In this document: positions 1-9,442 of the stretch, in pieces
Layout of the letters: each line of letters starts with the position of its first letter
Position numbering within the stretch: the stretch's first letter is position 1
Assembly (NCBI RefSeq): GCF_022346945.1
Contig: NZ_JAKRNI010000028.1
Coordinates: forward strand, 1-38,709
DNA: 38,709 bases
DNA from: Microbacterium sp. ACRRU
GTDB lineage: Bacteria > Actinomycetota > Actinomycetes > Actinomycetales > Microbacteriaceae
Direction of reading: 5' to 3'
The notes under the pieces: model-generated
Database searches by the model: none
The model's input: only the letters and a program-made list of their open reading frames with translations
What the model was told of the DNA's origin: nothing
Made by a program: the position numbers and the translations under genes

Positions 1-108
1 CATGACCGCCGGCACTCATCGCTCGGATACCTCGCACCGGTCGACTACGCTCGGCAATGCACCCATCAACTGGAAACCGACGACTCGCACAGCGACCGGA
101 CCGAATGA
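1..108 (+). pseudogene. C-terminal remnant of an IS3-family transposase (window-edge partial)
   Basis: The frame open at base 1 reads HDRRHSSLGYLAPVDYARQ and stops at 106-108. The RRHSSLGYxxPxxY pattern is the usual C-terminal signature of IS3-family OrfB (rve-type DDE) transposases. Only about 35 codons lie inside the window, so I cannot say whether the gene is intact upstream. The copper region starts 57 bases later, so an IS element probably bounds it on this side. The IS end should lie between 109 and 165, but I could not identify its terminal repeat. Confidence 0.6.
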
Positions 109-165
109 AGGGGGCGGCCCACTGGCTCCACGCGGCTTCCGTCTCTGCAACCGCGCCGTTGGAAC

Positions 166-2004
166 GTGTACCGCGTGATTGCGCTCATCATCCTCGTCGT
201 CAGCGCAGTCGCTGCCTTGGTGTGCGCTCTCGCAGTCGGCGGTGGCGCTGCCCCCTTGCAACTAGCCGACGCAGGGCCCCTCGCAAGGTGGGGGCTGCCA
301 GTGTCAAAGCTCGTCGTAAACATGAGCGCCGCGGGGATGGGAGGGGCGCTCTTTGTCGCCTTGTTCACGGTGCGCGTCGAACAGCGCGGGTTTGAATTGG
401 CGTTGGATGTTGCCGCGGTATGTGCCGCCATCTTCACTGTGGCATCTGCTGCTACTGGCTTCTTCAGCTTCATGGTCATCTTCAACCCCGCGTTCAATGC
501 CGGTCCCGAATTCGGGTCTCAGCTTGGCCGGTACCTCGTGCAGACCGAGGGGGGACGTGTGTGGTTGATGACGACCATCGCGGGTGCCATTCTCGCGGTG
601 CTCACATTTGCGGTGCGTTCGTGGGGCGGGACAGCAACCGTGGCACTTCTCGCGCTGGCAGCGCTTGTCCCGATGGGAACACAAGGCCATTCAGGTGATG
701 AGGCCTCTCACCAGCAAGCCACGACAGCCATCGTCATACACCTCATCGCCGCAGCGGTCTGGCTCGGTGGTCTGCTGCTGGCGATCATTCGTTCCGTCAC
801 TTCCAAGAGTGAGATGGCGACAGTTCTGATGCGGTACTCCACCATCGCCGTTATTGCCTTCGCGCTCGTCGCGTTCTCGGGCACGGTTCGAGCCGCCATC
901 GGCCTAGAAACTCTCGGTGCTCTCGCCTCCCCTTACGGCCTCATCCTCATCGTCAAGGTTGTAGCCCTCACCGCCATCGGTGTTCTGGGGGCGATCTACC
1001 GACTGCGTCTACTCCGAAGGATGCGCGCCAACCCCAGCGACGCCAAGACTTTCTGGCTGCTGTTGTGTGCGGAGTTGGGATTGATGGGGATGGCTAGTGG
1101 AGCGGCTGCCGCTCTCGCGAGAACACCGCCGCCGATTCTCCCCGAACCTGCAGGCGCGCTCACACCCGCTGAGGTACTCACCGGCGCTCCGCTACCTCCT
1201 GAGTGGACTATGTCGCGTTGGTTCACGGCGTGGAGCCCCGACCTGCTGTGGTTAGTTGCCGCCGTGCTCGGACTCATCTTCTACGTGAGCGCTGTGCTGC
1301 GGCTAAAGGCGCGTGGGTACCGATGGAACCCCTGGCGGGCGACCGCGTGGGTGGCAGGGACGCTCCTCTTGGTATGGGTCACTAGCGGAGCGTTGGGCGC
1401 TTACCGTAGCTACATCTACAGTGCGCACGTTCTTGGGATAGTCATTCTCCTTGTCGGGGTGGCGCCCCTTCTCGCAGCCGGGGCGCCAATCGAGCTCGCC
1501 CGCAAGGCAGCCCATCGCCGCGAAGACGGCAGCAGGGGAGGGTATGAATGGGCGCAGGTGCTCATGCATTCGCGAGGTGTGCGTTTCGCTTCGGCACCCG
1601 TGGTCGCTGTCCCGGCCACCGCGATGTTGATTTGGCTGCTTTTCAGTTCTGACCTCCTCCGTTGGACAGTAGGGGATCTCCTAGGGCGGCAAATGGCGAC
1701 GGCAGCAACCCTCGTCGTGGGATCTCTGCTCGTGCGTGGCTTGATAGGTGGTGACGGGTCCAGCCGCCGGCCGACACAGATGAAGCTGCTGATGGTCGTC
1801 GGTTTAGCTGTGGCGATGGCGGTTGTATCTGTGTACATCTCTACTGCCGGTCTAGTAGCCGCCGACTGGTTCGGTGCGATGGGCCGCACCTGGGGTAGAG
1901 CACCAGCCGAAGACCAAGACTTCGGTGGAGTGGTGCTGGCTGCTGGCTCCGCGATCGCGGTCGTTCTGGGTGGGTGGGTGGTGTTCCTCTCCCGTGCGCG
2001 GTAG
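166..2004 (+). CDS. CopD/CtaG-type copper resistance and cytochrome oxidase assembly membrane protein
   Basis: A 612-residue, very hydrophobic protein with roughly 14 or more membrane segments. The N-terminal half resembles CopD (copper import or periplasmic copper handling). It has a first segment near residues 5-25, a GGGAAPL stretch and a HSGDEASHQQ segment near residue 175. The C-terminal half, from about residue 360, resembles the caa3-type CtaG assembly factor, with conserved SAHVLG near residue 420. Fusions of these two domains are common in Actinobacteria. The GTG at 166 is the first in-frame start and gives an N-terminus that fits the family, although no strong ribosome site precedes it. 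It is convergent with the CDF gene downstream and lies beside the copper operon, which supports a copper role. Substrate direction is inferred. Confidence 0.85.
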   Translation: MYRVIALIILVVSAVAALVCALAVGGGAAPLQLADAGPLARWGLPVSKLVVNMSAAGMGGALFVALFTVRVEQRGFELALDVAAVCAAIFTVASAATGFFSFMVIFNPAFNAGPEFGSQLGRYLVQTEGGRVWLMTTIAGAILAVLTFAVRSWGGTATVALLALAALVPMGTQGHSGDEASHQQATTAIVIHLIAAAVWLGGLLLAIIRSVTSKSEMATVLMRYSTIAVIAFALVAFSGTVRAAIGLETLGALASPYGLILIVKVVALTAIGVLGAIYRLRLLRRMRANPSDAKTFWLLLCAELGLMGMASGAAAALARTPPPILPEPAGALTPAEVLTGAPLPPEWTMSRWFTAWSPDLLWLVAAVLGLIFYVSAVLRLKARGYRWNPWRATAWVAGTLLLVWVTSGALGAYRSYIYSAHVLGIVILLVGVAPLLAAGAPIELARKAAHRREDGSRGGYEWAQVLMHSRGVRFASAPVVAVPATAMLIWLLFSSDLLRWTVGDLLGRQMATAATLVVGSLLVRGLIGGDGSSRRPTQMKLLMVVGLAVAMAVVSVYISTAGLVAADWFGAMGRTWGRAPAEDQDFGGVVLAAGSAIAVVLGGWVVFLSRAR

Positions 2005-2075
2005 AACGACGTCCTAGATTCCTCATGCGGCGTGCGACAGAAGCCGTCATGGCTGATCTGAGGTGCTCTACCCGC

Positions 2076-2747
2076 TCAGCGGTGATGGTCGTCGTCGTGC
2101 TCTTCCTCGAGGAGCATTCCCACGGAGGTGGCGCAGGCGTCGCCGCGCCATGCCTCGATACCCTCTCGGATTGCGAAGGCGGCGATGACGAGTCCGGCGA
2201 TCGCATCGGCCCACCACCAGCCGAACAGGCTGTTGACAATGAGGCCGACGAGAACCGCGGCGGACAGGTAGGTGCAGATGAGGGTCTGCTTGGAGTCGGC
2301 CACAGCGGTTGCCGATCCCAGCTCGCGGCCCGCGCGTCGTTCCGCCAGCGAGAGGAATGGCATGATGACGACGCTGAGCGCGGTGAGCACGATTCCGACA
2401 GTGGAGTGCTGCACGTCGACTTGGCCCACGAGCGCGAGCACCGACGTTGCGGTGACGTAGGCGGCAAGGGCGAAGAACGCCACGGCGATAACGCGCAGCG
2501 TGCCCTTCTCCCACCGCTCGGGGTCGCGGCGGGTGAACTGCCAGGCCACGGCTGCCGCCGAGAGGACTTCGATCGTGGAGTCCAGGCCGAACCCGATCAG
2601 CGCAGCCGATGAGGCGACGGTGCCGGCGGTGATGGCGACGACGGCCTCAATGAGGTTGTAGGCGATCGTCGCGGTGACGATCCACTTGATGCGGCGTTGG
2701 AGAGTGTGCCGGCGGTCGTCTGTGGGGCGAGGGGTGGTGGTGGTCAT
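2076..2747 (-). CDS. Cation diffusion facilitator (CDF) family metal transporter
   Basis: A 223-residue membrane protein with about six helices and the CDF pattern of intramembrane acidic residues: GFGLDS near residue 56, VADSKQT near residue 150 and WWWADAIAGL near residue 178. It lacks the long cytoplasmic C-terminal domain of classical CDFs but ends in an acidic and His-rich tail (EEEHDDDHHR) that could bind metal. Such proteins exchange divalent metal for protons across the cytoplasmic membrane. Its start overlaps the stop of the upstream CmtR-like gene by four bases (ATGA), so the pair is probably one translationally coupled unit. The sensor suggests Cd, Pb or Zn as substrate, which is inference. 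Confidence 0.87.
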   Translation of the reverse strand: MTTTTPRPTDDRRHTLQRRIKWIVTATIAYNLIEAVVAITAGTVASSAALIGFGLDSTIEVLSAAAVAWQFTRRDPERWEKGTLRVIAVAFFALAAYVTATSVLALVGQVDVQHSTVGIVLTALSVVIMPFLSLAERRAGRELGSATAVADSKQTLICTYLSAAVLVGLIVNSLFGWWWADAIAGLVIAAFAIREGIEAWRGDACATSVGMLLEEEHDDDHHR

Positions 2748-3088
2748 GCGCAGGTGCAGCTTTCTCCGGCGCAGCAGCCCGGTTCGACATAGAGGACGAC
2801 GCGTAGCAGCTCGTCCAGGGCGGGTGAGAGGTGAGAGTCAGCAAGCCGATACCAGGTGCGCCGCCCATCCGGCACAGCCTCCACGAGCCCGCACCCTCGA
2901 AGGCACGCGAGCTGGTTCGACATGACCTGTCGGGAGACGCCGAGAGCGTCCGCTAGGTCGGAGGGGTAGGCGGGTGCTTCCCGCAGTGCCAGCAGCACGC
3001 CCGCGCGCGTGGAGTCGGAGAGCGCGTGGCCGAGGCGCGCGAGCGCGGCGGTATGCGTCACGGTGGCAGTCGCAGTGGCTGTGGACAC
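2744..3088 (-). CDS. cmtR: CmtR-type ArsR-family metal sensor repressor
   Basis: A small winged-helix repressor of 114 residues from the GTG at 3088. The recognition region SRQVMSNQLACLRGCGLV matches Mycobacterium CmtR very closely, including the two metal-binding cysteines spaced CxxxC (C62 and C66). A C-terminal cysteine cluster (EPGCCAGESCTC) sits where CmtR has its third ligand. CmtR proteins bind Cd(II) and Pb(II) and release DNA. An ATG at 3121 would add 11 residues, but it would put the only nearby palindrome inside the gene, so I prefer 3088. It is coupled to the CDF transporter, its probable target, and divergent from csoR. Confidence 0.85.
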   Translation of the reverse strand: MSTATATATVTHTAALARLGHALSDSTRAGVLLALREAPAYPSDLADALGVSRQVMSNQLACLRGCGLVEAVPDGRRTWYRLADSHLSPALDELLRVVLYVEPGCCAGESCTCA

Positions 3089-3110
3089 GTGTCGACAGTA
3101 CAGGACTTGC

Positions 3111-3120
3111 TGAATAATCA
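3111..3120. promoter_or_regulatory. Possible CmtR operator
   Basis: TGAATAATCA is an imperfect dyad (8 of 10 positions symmetric) 23 bases upstream of the preferred GTG start of cmtR. A weak -10-like TACTGT (minus strand, 3100-3095) lies between it and the start. Autoregulation through such a site is usual for ArsR-family genes. The assignment rests on position and partial symmetry only. Confidence 0.3.
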
Positions 3121-3175
3121 TCCCCGGTTGGGCGGCCCACTCCGGTGGACGCGCGCAGGGGGATGAATAGGAGTG

Positions 3176-3211
3176 TTGCGCTACATACCCTAGGGGGGTA
3201 TGGTATCTAGG
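3176..3211 (+). promoter_or_regulatory. csoR promoter with overlapping CsoR operator
   Basis: A -35-like TTGCGC (3176-3181) and a -10-like TATGGT (3199-3204) are separated by exactly 17 bases. Between and over them lies ATACCCTAGGGGGGTAT (3185-3201), an inverted repeat of the C/G-tract type known for CsoR operators. The predicted transcription start falls at about 3211, the first base of the csoR GTG codon. A TAG directly precedes that GTG in frame and there is no room for a ribosome site, so the transcript is probably leaderless. Copper-free CsoR would sit on the spacer and -10 and block RNA polymerase. Confidence 0.75.
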
Positions 3212-3492
3212 TGAACGGATACGAGGGCAACAAAGACGACCTCCAGAAGCGGCTGCGTCGCGTCGAGGGTCAGGTACGAGGGATCGCCCGAATGGTCGAT
3301 GAAGACAAGTACTGCATCGACATCCTTACGCAGGTCTCCGCCGCGACGAAGGCTTTGGAGACGGTTGCTCTATCCCTGCTCGGGGATCACCTCCGCCACT
3401 GCGTCGCGGAGGCGAGCGCAGAGGGCGGCCAGGTTGCCGCAGAGAAGATTCGTGAGGCCAACGACGCGATTGCACGGCTCGTCCGTTCCTGA
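3211..3492 (+). CDS. csoR: Copper-sensing transcriptional repressor CsoR
   Basis: A 93-residue all-helical repressor of the CsoR/RcnR family. The copper ligand triad is present with canonical spacing: C35 (KYCIDIL), H60 and C64 (GDHLRHC). The N-terminal RLRRVEGQVRGIARM signature is intact. Cu(I) binding releases the operator. The start is fixed because an in-frame TAG (3208-3210) directly precedes the GTG. It is the first gene of the copper operon, 28 bases before the chaperone gene, and the operator in its own promoter implies autoregulation and control of the copZ-copA genes. Confidence 0.95.
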   Translation: MNGYEGNKDDLQKRLRRVEGQVRGIARMVDEDKYCIDILTQVSAATKALETVALSLLGDHLRHCVAEASAEGGQVAAEKIREANDAIARLVRS

Positions 3493-3520
3493 TCCCGCAC
3501 CGACCCCAGAGGAGCAAATC

Positions 3521-3844
3521 ATGACCGACCGCATCGACCTCGGCCTGAAAGACACCAACGCCGGCTGCGCTTGCTGCGCCACGTCCGCAGCGACAGACGC
3601 ACCCGCGTCCACCGCGGCGACGGTGACAGAAGACGTCCTGGTGACCGGAATGACATGCTCGCACTGCGTGTCGAGCGTCACGGAGGAGCTGACTGCGATC
3701 GACGGTGTCGAGAATGTCACGGTAGACCTCAACGCCGGCGGTACGTCGCGCGTCACCATCCACAGCTTGACCCCGATCGATGCCGCCGCAGTGCGGGCCG
3801 CGGTGGAGGAGGCCGGCTACACCCTGGCCGGCGCACCCGCATGA
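3521..3844 (+). CDS. copZ: Heavy-metal-associated (HMA) domain copper chaperone, CopZ-like
   Basis: A 107-residue protein with one HMA domain in the C-terminal two thirds. The metal site GMTCSHC lies near residues 43-49 and the ferredoxin-like fold ends in [11 protein letters not shown]. The N-terminal 35 residues carry an extra cysteine group (GCACCATS) that might be a second metal site. Such proteins carry Cu(I) to P-type ATPases. The ATG at 3521 has a good GAGGAG ribosome site and gives the right family length. Its stop overlaps the copA start (ATGA), so chaperone and pump are coupled. Confidence 0.9.
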   Translation: MTDRIDLGLKDTNAGCACCATSAATDAPASTAATVTEDVLVTGMTCSHCVSSVTEELTAIDGVENVTVDLNAGGTSRVTIHSLTPIDAAAVRAAVEEAGYTLAGAPA

Positions 3845-6147
3845 GCGCGGTCGACGTCGAACTCGATATTTCCGGGATGACATGCGCGTCGTGTGCGACC
3901 CGGATTGAACGCAAGCTGAACAAGCTTCCCGGTGTGGAAGCAACGGTGAACTACGCCACCGAAAAAGCACGTGTTCGCGGGAACGACGTCGACCCTGCCA
4001 CCCTGATCGCCGCCGTCGAATCCGCGGGGTACCAGGCGGCTCTCCCCGCACCGCCACCGAGCGGTGATATCGATGAGAACACCCCAAACCGAGAGGACGG
4101 CGAGGTCGGGGCGCTACGGCGGCGTCTGCTGATTAGTGCCGCCCTGTCGCTGCCGGTGGCAGTGTTGTCGATGGTCCCGGCGTTGCAGTTCGAGTACTGG
4201 CAGTGGCTTGCCCTCACTCTCACCGCCCCGGTGGCGGTCTGGGGCGCGTGGCCGTTCCACCGGGCCGCGGCCGTCAACGCCCGACACGGCGCGGCGACCA
4301 TGGACACCCTCATCAGCGTTGGCGTCATCGCCGCATTCGGGTGGTCCCTTTACGCGCTGTTCTTCGGTGGCGCAGGCGTGCCCGGCATGACGATGACGTT
4401 CACCCTCGTCGGTACCCCGCAGGCCGGGGGCCACGAAATCTATCTGGAAGTGGCCGCGCTGGTCACCGTCTTTATCCTGGCCGGGCGGTATGCCGAAGCG
4501 CGCGCGAGGAAATCATCGTCGGAGGCGTTACGGGCGCTGCTGGAGATGGGCGCGAAGCACGCCACGCAGCTCGTCGACGGCGCCGAACGGATGGTGCTGG
4601 TCGCGCAGCTGTCGGTCGGAGACACTGTGCTCGTTCGACCGGGGGAGAAGATTCCCTCCGACGGGCTGGTGATCGATGGTGCCTCCGCCGTCGATGCCAG
4701 CATGCTCACCGGAGAATCAGTCCCCGTCGAGGTGACGACTGGGTCGCGTGTCGTAGGAGCGACGGTGAATGTCGGCGGCCGCCTCACCGTAGAAATCACC
4801 CGGGTCGGCGCCGACACCGAGCTCGCGCGCATGCGCCGGCTGATGGAGGAAGCCCAAACCGGCAAGGCCAAGGTGCAACGCATCGCTGACCGGGTGTCGG
4901 CCGTGTTCGTCCCGATCGTCATCGGACTTGCCGCCGCCGCCTTCGTCGGCTGGATGATCGCTGGGGCATCGCTGGAACAAGCGTTCACCGCCGCGGTCGC
5001 GACACTAATCATCGCGTGCCCGTGCGCGCTTGGCCTCGCCACCCCCACCGCCCTCTTGGTGGGCACCGGCCGGGGCTCGCAGCTGGGAATCTTGATCCGT
5101 GGACCGCAGGTGCTGGAGCAGACCCGCACCGTCGACACCATCGTGCTCGACAAGACCGGCACCGTGACCACCGGCAAGATGACCGTCACCACCGTTCACC
5201 CCGCCCCTGGTGTCACCCGGGACGAGCTGCTGCGGGTCGCCGCTGCGGTCGAGGCGGGCTCCGAGCATCCCGTCGCCCGCGCGATCACCGCCACCGCGCC
5301 TGGTGCATATGCGGACAGCTTCGCCTCGCACGCCGGGTTCGGTGTGCAGGGGATCGTGGACGGCGCCGCGGTGGTCGCGGGCCGCGCCTCCTGGCTGGCC
5401 GAGCAGTGGGGCATCCACCCACCGTCGGAGGCCGCAGCGGAGCTGAACACGCTCGCTCGTACCAGTACCGCAATCGCGGTCGGCCGCGACGGGCGGTACC
5501 TGGGCGCGATCGGCGTGGCGGACACGGTGAAGCCGACCAGCTCGACCGCCATCGCACTGTTCCGCGCACTCGGGCTGCGCCCGGTGCTCCTCACCGGCGA
5601 CAACGACACCACGGCCGCACGGATCGCCGCTGAGGTCGGCATCTCCGACGTGCACGCCGGCGTCACCCCCGCCGGGAAGCTCGAAGTGATCCGCTGGCTC
5701 CAAAACGATGGCCACGTGGTCGCAATGGTCGGTGACGGCGTCAACGACGCCGCGGCCCTCGCCGCAGCCGACCTCGGCCTTGCGATGGGGGGCGGCACGG
5801 ACGCGGCGATCGCCGCCAGTGACATCACGATCGTCTCCGGCGACCTGACCGTCGTGGCCGACGCGATCCGACTCTCCCGCCGCACCCTCCGCACCATCAA
5901 GAGCAATCTGTTCTGGGCCTTCGCCTACAACGTCGCCGCCATCCCGATCGCCATGGCCGGGCTGCTGAACCCGCTCGTCGCCGCGGCGGCCATGGCGCTG
6001 TCGTCGGTGTTCGTCGTGACCAACAGCCTCCGGCTGCGCCGGTTCCGCCCCGAGCCGGCACCCGTGCACATCGCCCGCACTCCCATGCCCCAACCGAACC
6101 TGAATCGTGCGCCGTGGCGGCGCACCCAGCGAAGGAGGCTCCCATGA
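3841..6147 (+). CDS. copA: Copper-exporting P1B-type ATPase CopA
   Basis: A 768-residue heavy-metal ATPase. It has one N-terminal HMA domain with GMTCASC near residue 15, membrane helices, the actuator TGES motif, the transport-site [10 protein letters not shown], the phosphorylation motif DKTGTVT, the nucleotide-domain SEHP and the hinge [13 protein letters not shown] in helix 6 identifies the Cu(I)-type P1B-1 group. It exports cytosolic Cu(I) using ATP. The ATG at 3841 overlaps the chaperone stop; longer in-frame starts upstream would run through that gene. Its own stop overlaps the start of the second ATPase, so four genes from csoR onward form a tight operon. Confidence 0.95.
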   Translation: MSAVDVELDISGMTCASCATRIERKLNKLPGVEATVNYATEKARVRGNDVDPATLIAAVESAGYQAALPAPPPSGDIDENTPNREDGEVGALRRRLLISAALSLPVAVLSMVPALQFEYWQWLALTLTAPVAVWGAWPFHRAAAVNARHGAATMDTLISVGVIAAFGWSLYALFFGGAGVPGMTMTFTLVGTPQAGGHEIYLEVAALVTVFILAGRYAEARARKSSSEALRALLEMGAKHATQLVDGAERMVLVAQLSVGDTVLVRPGEKIPSDGLVIDGASAVDASMLTGESVPVEVTTGSRVVGATVNVGGRLTVEITRVGADTELARMRRLMEEAQTGKAKVQRIADRVSAVFVPIVIGLAAAAFVGWMIAGASLEQAFTAAVATLIIACPCALGLATPTALLVGTGRGSQLGILIRGPQVLEQTRTVDTIVLDKTGTVTTGKMTVTTVHPAPGVTRDELLRVAAAVEAGSEHPVARAITATAPGAYADSFASHAGFGVQGIVDGAAVVAGRASWLAEQWGIHPPSEAAAELNTLARTSTAIAVGRDGRYLGAIGVADTVKPTSSTAIALFRALGLRPVLLTGDNDTTAARIAAEVGISDVHAGVTPAGKLEVIRWLQNDGHVVAMVGDGVNDAAALAAADLGLAMGGGTDAAIAASDITIVSGDLTVVADAIRLSRRTLRTIKSNLFWAFAYNVAAIPIAMAGLLNPLVAAAAMALSSVFVVTNSLRLRRFRPEPAPVHIARTPMPQPNLNRAPWRRTQRRRLP

Positions 6148-8294
6148 GCCAGCACGAACATCACAACCACTCGGCCCGCACGAACCACCAGGGCCACAAC
6201 GCTCCGGCGGCAACGGCAGTACACGACCACGTAGCGATGGGCCACCCGCACGGCACGGATGATCGGGCACCTGCGGCGGGGCACGCCGGGCACGGTCACG
6301 CCGACCACGGCGGTCACGCCGGTCACGGTGATCACGTCGCCCGGTTCCGGCGGCTGTTCTGGATCATGCTGGTTCTCGCGGTGCCGGTCGTGGCTTTCTC
6401 CAGCATGTTCTCGATGCTGATCGGCTACCCGCTGCCGGACGCGGCGTGGGTGGGATGGGTGTCCCCGATTCTCGGGACCGTCATGTATGTCTGGGGTGGC
6501 GCCCCGTTCCTTACCGGCGCCGTCAGCGAGCTGCGCGCCCGCAAGCCCGGCATGATGCTTCTCATTGCCCTCGCGATCACCGTCGCGTTCCTCGCGTCCT
6601 GGGGGGCAAGCCTCGGGCTGTTGCACCACGAGTTGGACTTCTGGTGGGAGCTGGCGCTGCTGGTCGTAATCATGCTTCTCGGGCACTGGATCGAGATGCG
6701 ATCCCTCGCCCAGACCACCTCCGCCCTCGACTCCCTCGCCGCGCTCCTGCCCGACGAGGCCGAGAAGGTGGACGGGGAAACCACCGTCACCGTCGCCCCC
6801 GCTGAGCTGCAGGTCGGTGACGTGGTTGTGGTCCGCCCCGGTGGGCGGGTTCCCGCGGACGGGCGGATCGTGCAGGGCTCGGCCAGCATGGACGAGTCGA
6901 TGATCACCGGAGAATCCCGCCCCGTTCGCCGCGGCGACGGCGATCAGGTCGTCGCCGGCACGGTCGCCACCGACTCCGGAGTTCGCGTAGAAATCACCGC
7001 GGTCGGGCAGGACACCGCCCTCGCGGGCATCCAAAAGCTCGTCACTGAGGCTCAAAACTCCTCCTCTCGCGCGCAGCGGCTCGCGGACCGTGCTGCGGGG
7101 TGGCTGTTCTGGTTCGCGCTCGGCGCGGCCGCGGTCACCGCCTTGGTGTGGTCCCTGGTGGGATTCCCCGACGAAGCGGTCATCCGCACCATCACCGTTC
7201 TGGTCATCGCCTGCCCGCACGCCTTGGGACTGGCGATCCCGCTCGTCGTGTCGATCGCCACGGAGCGTGCCGCGCGCGGCGGTGTTCTGATCAAGGACCG
7301 TCTCGCGCTGGAAAGCATGCGCACCGTCGACACGGTGCTGTTCGACAAGACCGGCACACTCACCAAGGGAACGCCGGCCGTCACCGCGATCGACCCTGCC
7401 GAAGGGGTCGATGCAGACGAACTGCTGGCCTTGGCCGCCGCCGCCGAGGCGGACTCTGAACACCCCCTTGCTCGGGCGATCGTGAACGCCGCGAAAGAGA
7501 AGCAGCTCACCGTCCCCTCCTCCAACGACTTTGAATCGTCACCGGCCGTCGGTGTCCGCGCGCAGGTCACCGGGCGCACCGTCCAGGTCGGCGGCCCCTA
7601 CATGCTCGAGCAGGAGAAGGCCGCTGAGCGGTCGATCGCGAACGAGTGGCGCAAGGAGGGTGCGATCATCCTCCACGTTCTCATCGACGGGCAGGTGGCA
7701 GGAGCGCTGCGCCTGGCGGATGAGATCCGCCCTGAATCGCGCGCTGCGGTCGACGCGCTGCACCAGCGGGGCGTGCAGGTGGTCATGATCACCGGAGACG
7801 CCGAAGCGGTTGCCGCCTCCGTCGCCGCCGACCTCGGCATCGACCGCTTCTTCGCCGGGGTCCGCCCAGAAGACAAGGCATCCAAGGTCAAGCAGCTCCA
7901 GAACGAATCCCGCAAGGTCGCCATGGTCGGCGACGGGGTGAACGACGCACCCGCCCTCGCACAAGCCGATGTCGGTATCGCCATCGGCGCGGGCACCGAC
8001 GTCGCCATCGCGTCCGCCGGGGTCATCCTCGCCAGCGACGACCCCCGCTCCGTGCTGTCCGTGATCGACCTGTCGCGGGCCAGCTACCGGAAGATGAAGC
8101 AGAACCTGTGGTGGGCCGCCGGATACAACCTCATCTCCGTCCCCCTCGCCGCCGGAGTGCTCGCCCCTATCGGGTTCGTCCTCCCCATGTCCGTCGGAGC
8201 GATCCTGATGTCGCTGTCCACGATCGTCGTCGCGCTCAACGCGCAACTCCTGCGTCGGCTCGACCTCAGCCCGCAAGCCGTCGCCGCGAAGTAG
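6144..8294 (+). CDS. copB: CPH-type (CopB-like) heavy metal P1B ATPase
   Basis: A 716-residue P-type ATPase with a His-rich N-terminus (about 60 residues of HH, HGH and GHADH repeats) instead of an HMA domain. It has TGES in the actuator domain, the transport motif [10 protein letters not shown], the phosphorylation motif [18 protein letters not shown] and [13 protein letters not shown] is typical of the P1B-3 (CopB) group, usually linked to copper or silver export. The ATG at 6144 has an AAGGAGG ribosome site and an ATGA overlap with copA; a GTG at 6114 is less likely. With copA it gives the cell two biochemically different copper pumps from one message. Confidence 0.92.
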   Translation: MSQHEHHNHSARTNHQGHNAPAATAVHDHVAMGHPHGTDDRAPAAGHAGHGHADHGGHAGHGDHVARFRRLFWIMLVLAVPVVAFSSMFSMLIGYPLPDAAWVGWVSPILGTVMYVWGGAPFLTGAVSELRARKPGMMLLIALAITVAFLASWGASLGLLHHELDFWWELALLVVIMLLGHWIEMRSLAQTTSALDSLAALLPDEAEKVDGETTVTVAPAELQVGDVVVVRPGGRVPADGRIVQGSASMDESMITGESRPVRRGDGDQVVAGTVATDSGVRVEITAVGQDTALAGIQKLVTEAQNSSSRAQRLADRAAGWLFWFALGAAAVTALVWSLVGFPDEAVIRTITVLVIACPHALGLAIPLVVSIATERAARGGVLIKDRLALESMRTVDTVLFDKTGTLTKGTPAVTAIDPAEGVDADELLALAAAAEADSEHPLARAIVNAAKEKQLTVPSSNDFESSPAVGVRAQVTGRTVQVGGPYMLEQEKAAERSIANEWRKEGAIILHVLIDGQVAGALRLADEIRPESRAAVDALHQRGVQVVMITGDAEAVAASVAADLGIDRFFAGVRPEDKASKVKQLQNESRKVAMVGDGVNDAPALAQADVGIAIGAGTDVAIASAGVILASDDPRSVLSVIDLSRASYRKMKQNLWWAAGYNLISVPLAAGVLAPIGFVLPMSVGAILMSLSTIVVALNAQLLRRLDLSPQAVAAK

Positions 8295-8354
8295 TTTCCC
8301 CGCGCCCGCAACCCCCCGAATCGTCCCCGTCGCCCGCTCGTATCGTGGCAGGCG

Positions 8355-8371
8355 CCGGGGACGGTCCCCGG
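8355..8371. other. 17-bp palindrome before the copper-storage-like gene
   Basis: CCGGGGACGGTCCCCGG is symmetric except for its central base and ends where the ribosome site of the next gene begins. It could be a short hairpin limiting readthrough from copB, or a mask on the ribosome site. No U-tract follows. Function is not known. Confidence 0.35.
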
Positions 8372-8387
8372 GAAAGGACCAGCGAAC

Positions 8388-8792
8388 ATGACTGCTATCG
8401 ATCAGATGCTCACTACTCACCCCAAGGCCGCGTCCATTGAGGCCGCGGACGTACTCGCCCGCTGCATTGAGGCCTGCATCGAATGCGCGCAGACCTGCAC
8501 CGCGTGTGCCGACGCGTGCCTGTCAGAAGACATGGTGGCCGAGCTGGTGACGTGCATCACCAAAAACGCCAACTGCGCCGACATCTGCACCGCGACCGGT
8601 GCGGTGCTTTCTCGACAGACGACGGTGGACGTCGAGGTGGTTCGCGCTGTTGTGGAGGCATGCCGCACCGCGTGCGCCGCGTGCGCGCAGGAATGCGAGC
8701 AGCACGCCGACATGCACGAGCACTGCCGGGTCTGCGCAGAGGCATGCCGCCGCTGCGAGCAGGCGTGCAACGACCTCCTCGCGGCGTTGTAA
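8388..8792 (+). CDS. Four-helix-bundle Cys-rich copper-binding protein (DUF326, Csp-like)
   Basis: A 134-residue protein with 18 cysteines, mostly spaced CxxxC or CxxC along predicted helices (CIEACIECAQTCTACADAC near residues 26-44, and a similar array at the C-terminus). This is the pattern of DUF326 and copper storage proteins, which hold many Cu(I) ions on Cys inside a four-helix bundle. No signal peptide is seen, so it probably acts in the cytosol as a copper store or buffer. The start ATG follows a GGAAAGGA ribosome site. It lies 93 bases after copB and belongs to the copper region. Confidence 0.9.
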   Translation: MTAIDQMLTTHPKAASIEAADVLARCIEACIECAQTCTACADACLSEDMVAELVTCITKNANCADICTATGAVLSRQTTVDVEVVRAVVEACRTACAACAQECEQHADMHEHCRVCAEACRRCEQACNDLLAAL

Positions 8793-8900
8793 CCCACCAG
8801 TTCCCGTCACCCACTCGCGGGCAAAGCGCGCGTTGGCCGTCAAGCGGCCCACCCGCCCTCGCCGGCGAAAGTTAGCCTAGAAACCGACCAGGAGGTGAAG

Positions 8901-9353
8901 ATGTCGCTGATTACCCTCGCGCAGCATGTGCGTGGCCAGCGTGCATTCACCCGCACCCTGCTGATGGTGCTCGCTGTAACCGGCGCCGTCATCGTGGGGC
9001 TCCTGGCAATGCACTCCCTCAACACCCACACCACCGCCTCCGGACATGGCGACACGGTGGCTGTCGCGGGAGAGGTATCGACCCATCACGATGCGTCGCC
9101 CCTCTCCGCCCAGCTGAACACGACCGCCGCCCACGACGACGGCTGCGGCGACTGTGGCGACGATCACGCCATGGCCTGGATGGCGTGCGTGTTGGCGCTG
9201 CTTGTCAGCGTGCTCGTGCTCGCACGTCACCGTATCGGGTGGCGCATTACCGTCCGAGACGACGTACTCCGCGCGGTACAGGCCCGGTGGCCCGCGCCCG
9301 CACAGATTGTCCCGCCACCTTCCCTCACGGTTCTCTGCATCAGTCGCACGTGA
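8901..9353 (+). CDS. DUF6153-like small membrane protein of copper regions
   Basis: A 150-residue protein with an N-terminal membrane segment (about residues 18-38), a Thr/His-rich extracytoplasmic linker, a GDCGDDH cluster and a second membrane segment (MAWMACVLALLVSVLVL). The two segments and the His/Cys/Asp-rich loop resemble DUF6153 proteins found beside actinobacterial copper genes. The ATG at 8901 is chosen because GGAGG (8891-8895) lies five bases before it; a GTG at 8895 overlaps that site. Function is unknown; the loop could bind metal at the outer face of the membrane. Confidence 0.65.
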   Translation: MSLITLAQHVRGQRAFTRTLLMVLAVTGAVIVGLLAMHSLNTHTTASGHGDTVAVAGEVSTHHDASPLSAQLNTTAAHDDGCGDCGDDHAMAWMACVLALLVSVLVLARHRIGWRITVRDDVLRAVQARWPAPAQIVPPPSLTVLCISRT

Positions 9354-9363
9354 TGACGCGTAC

Positions 9364-9413
9364 GCCCGCCTTCCGCGCGGGCAACGCATCTTCCCGCACG
9401 ACAACCGTCGTGC
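9364..9413. other. Two small hairpins upstream of the DUF305 gene
   Basis: Two stem-loops follow each other: GCCCGC...GCGGGC (9364-9382) and GCACGAC-AACC-GTCGTGC (9396-9413, perfect 7-bp stem). They sit between the DUF6153-like stop and the ribosome site of the DUF305 gene. They may end the upstream transcript or shape the leader of the next one. Neither has a U-tract. Confidence 0.4.
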
Positions 9414-9442
9414 CTCATCACCGACCGATGGAGACAACCACC

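Noticed and set aside
5005..7463. Long minus-strand reading frames (over 400 codons) opposite copA and the CPH-type ATPase gene
   Set aside because: They are antisense shadows of strongly conserved high-GC genes and are rich in Gly/Arg/Asp repeats without domain likeness; the plus-strand genes carry all catalytic motifs.
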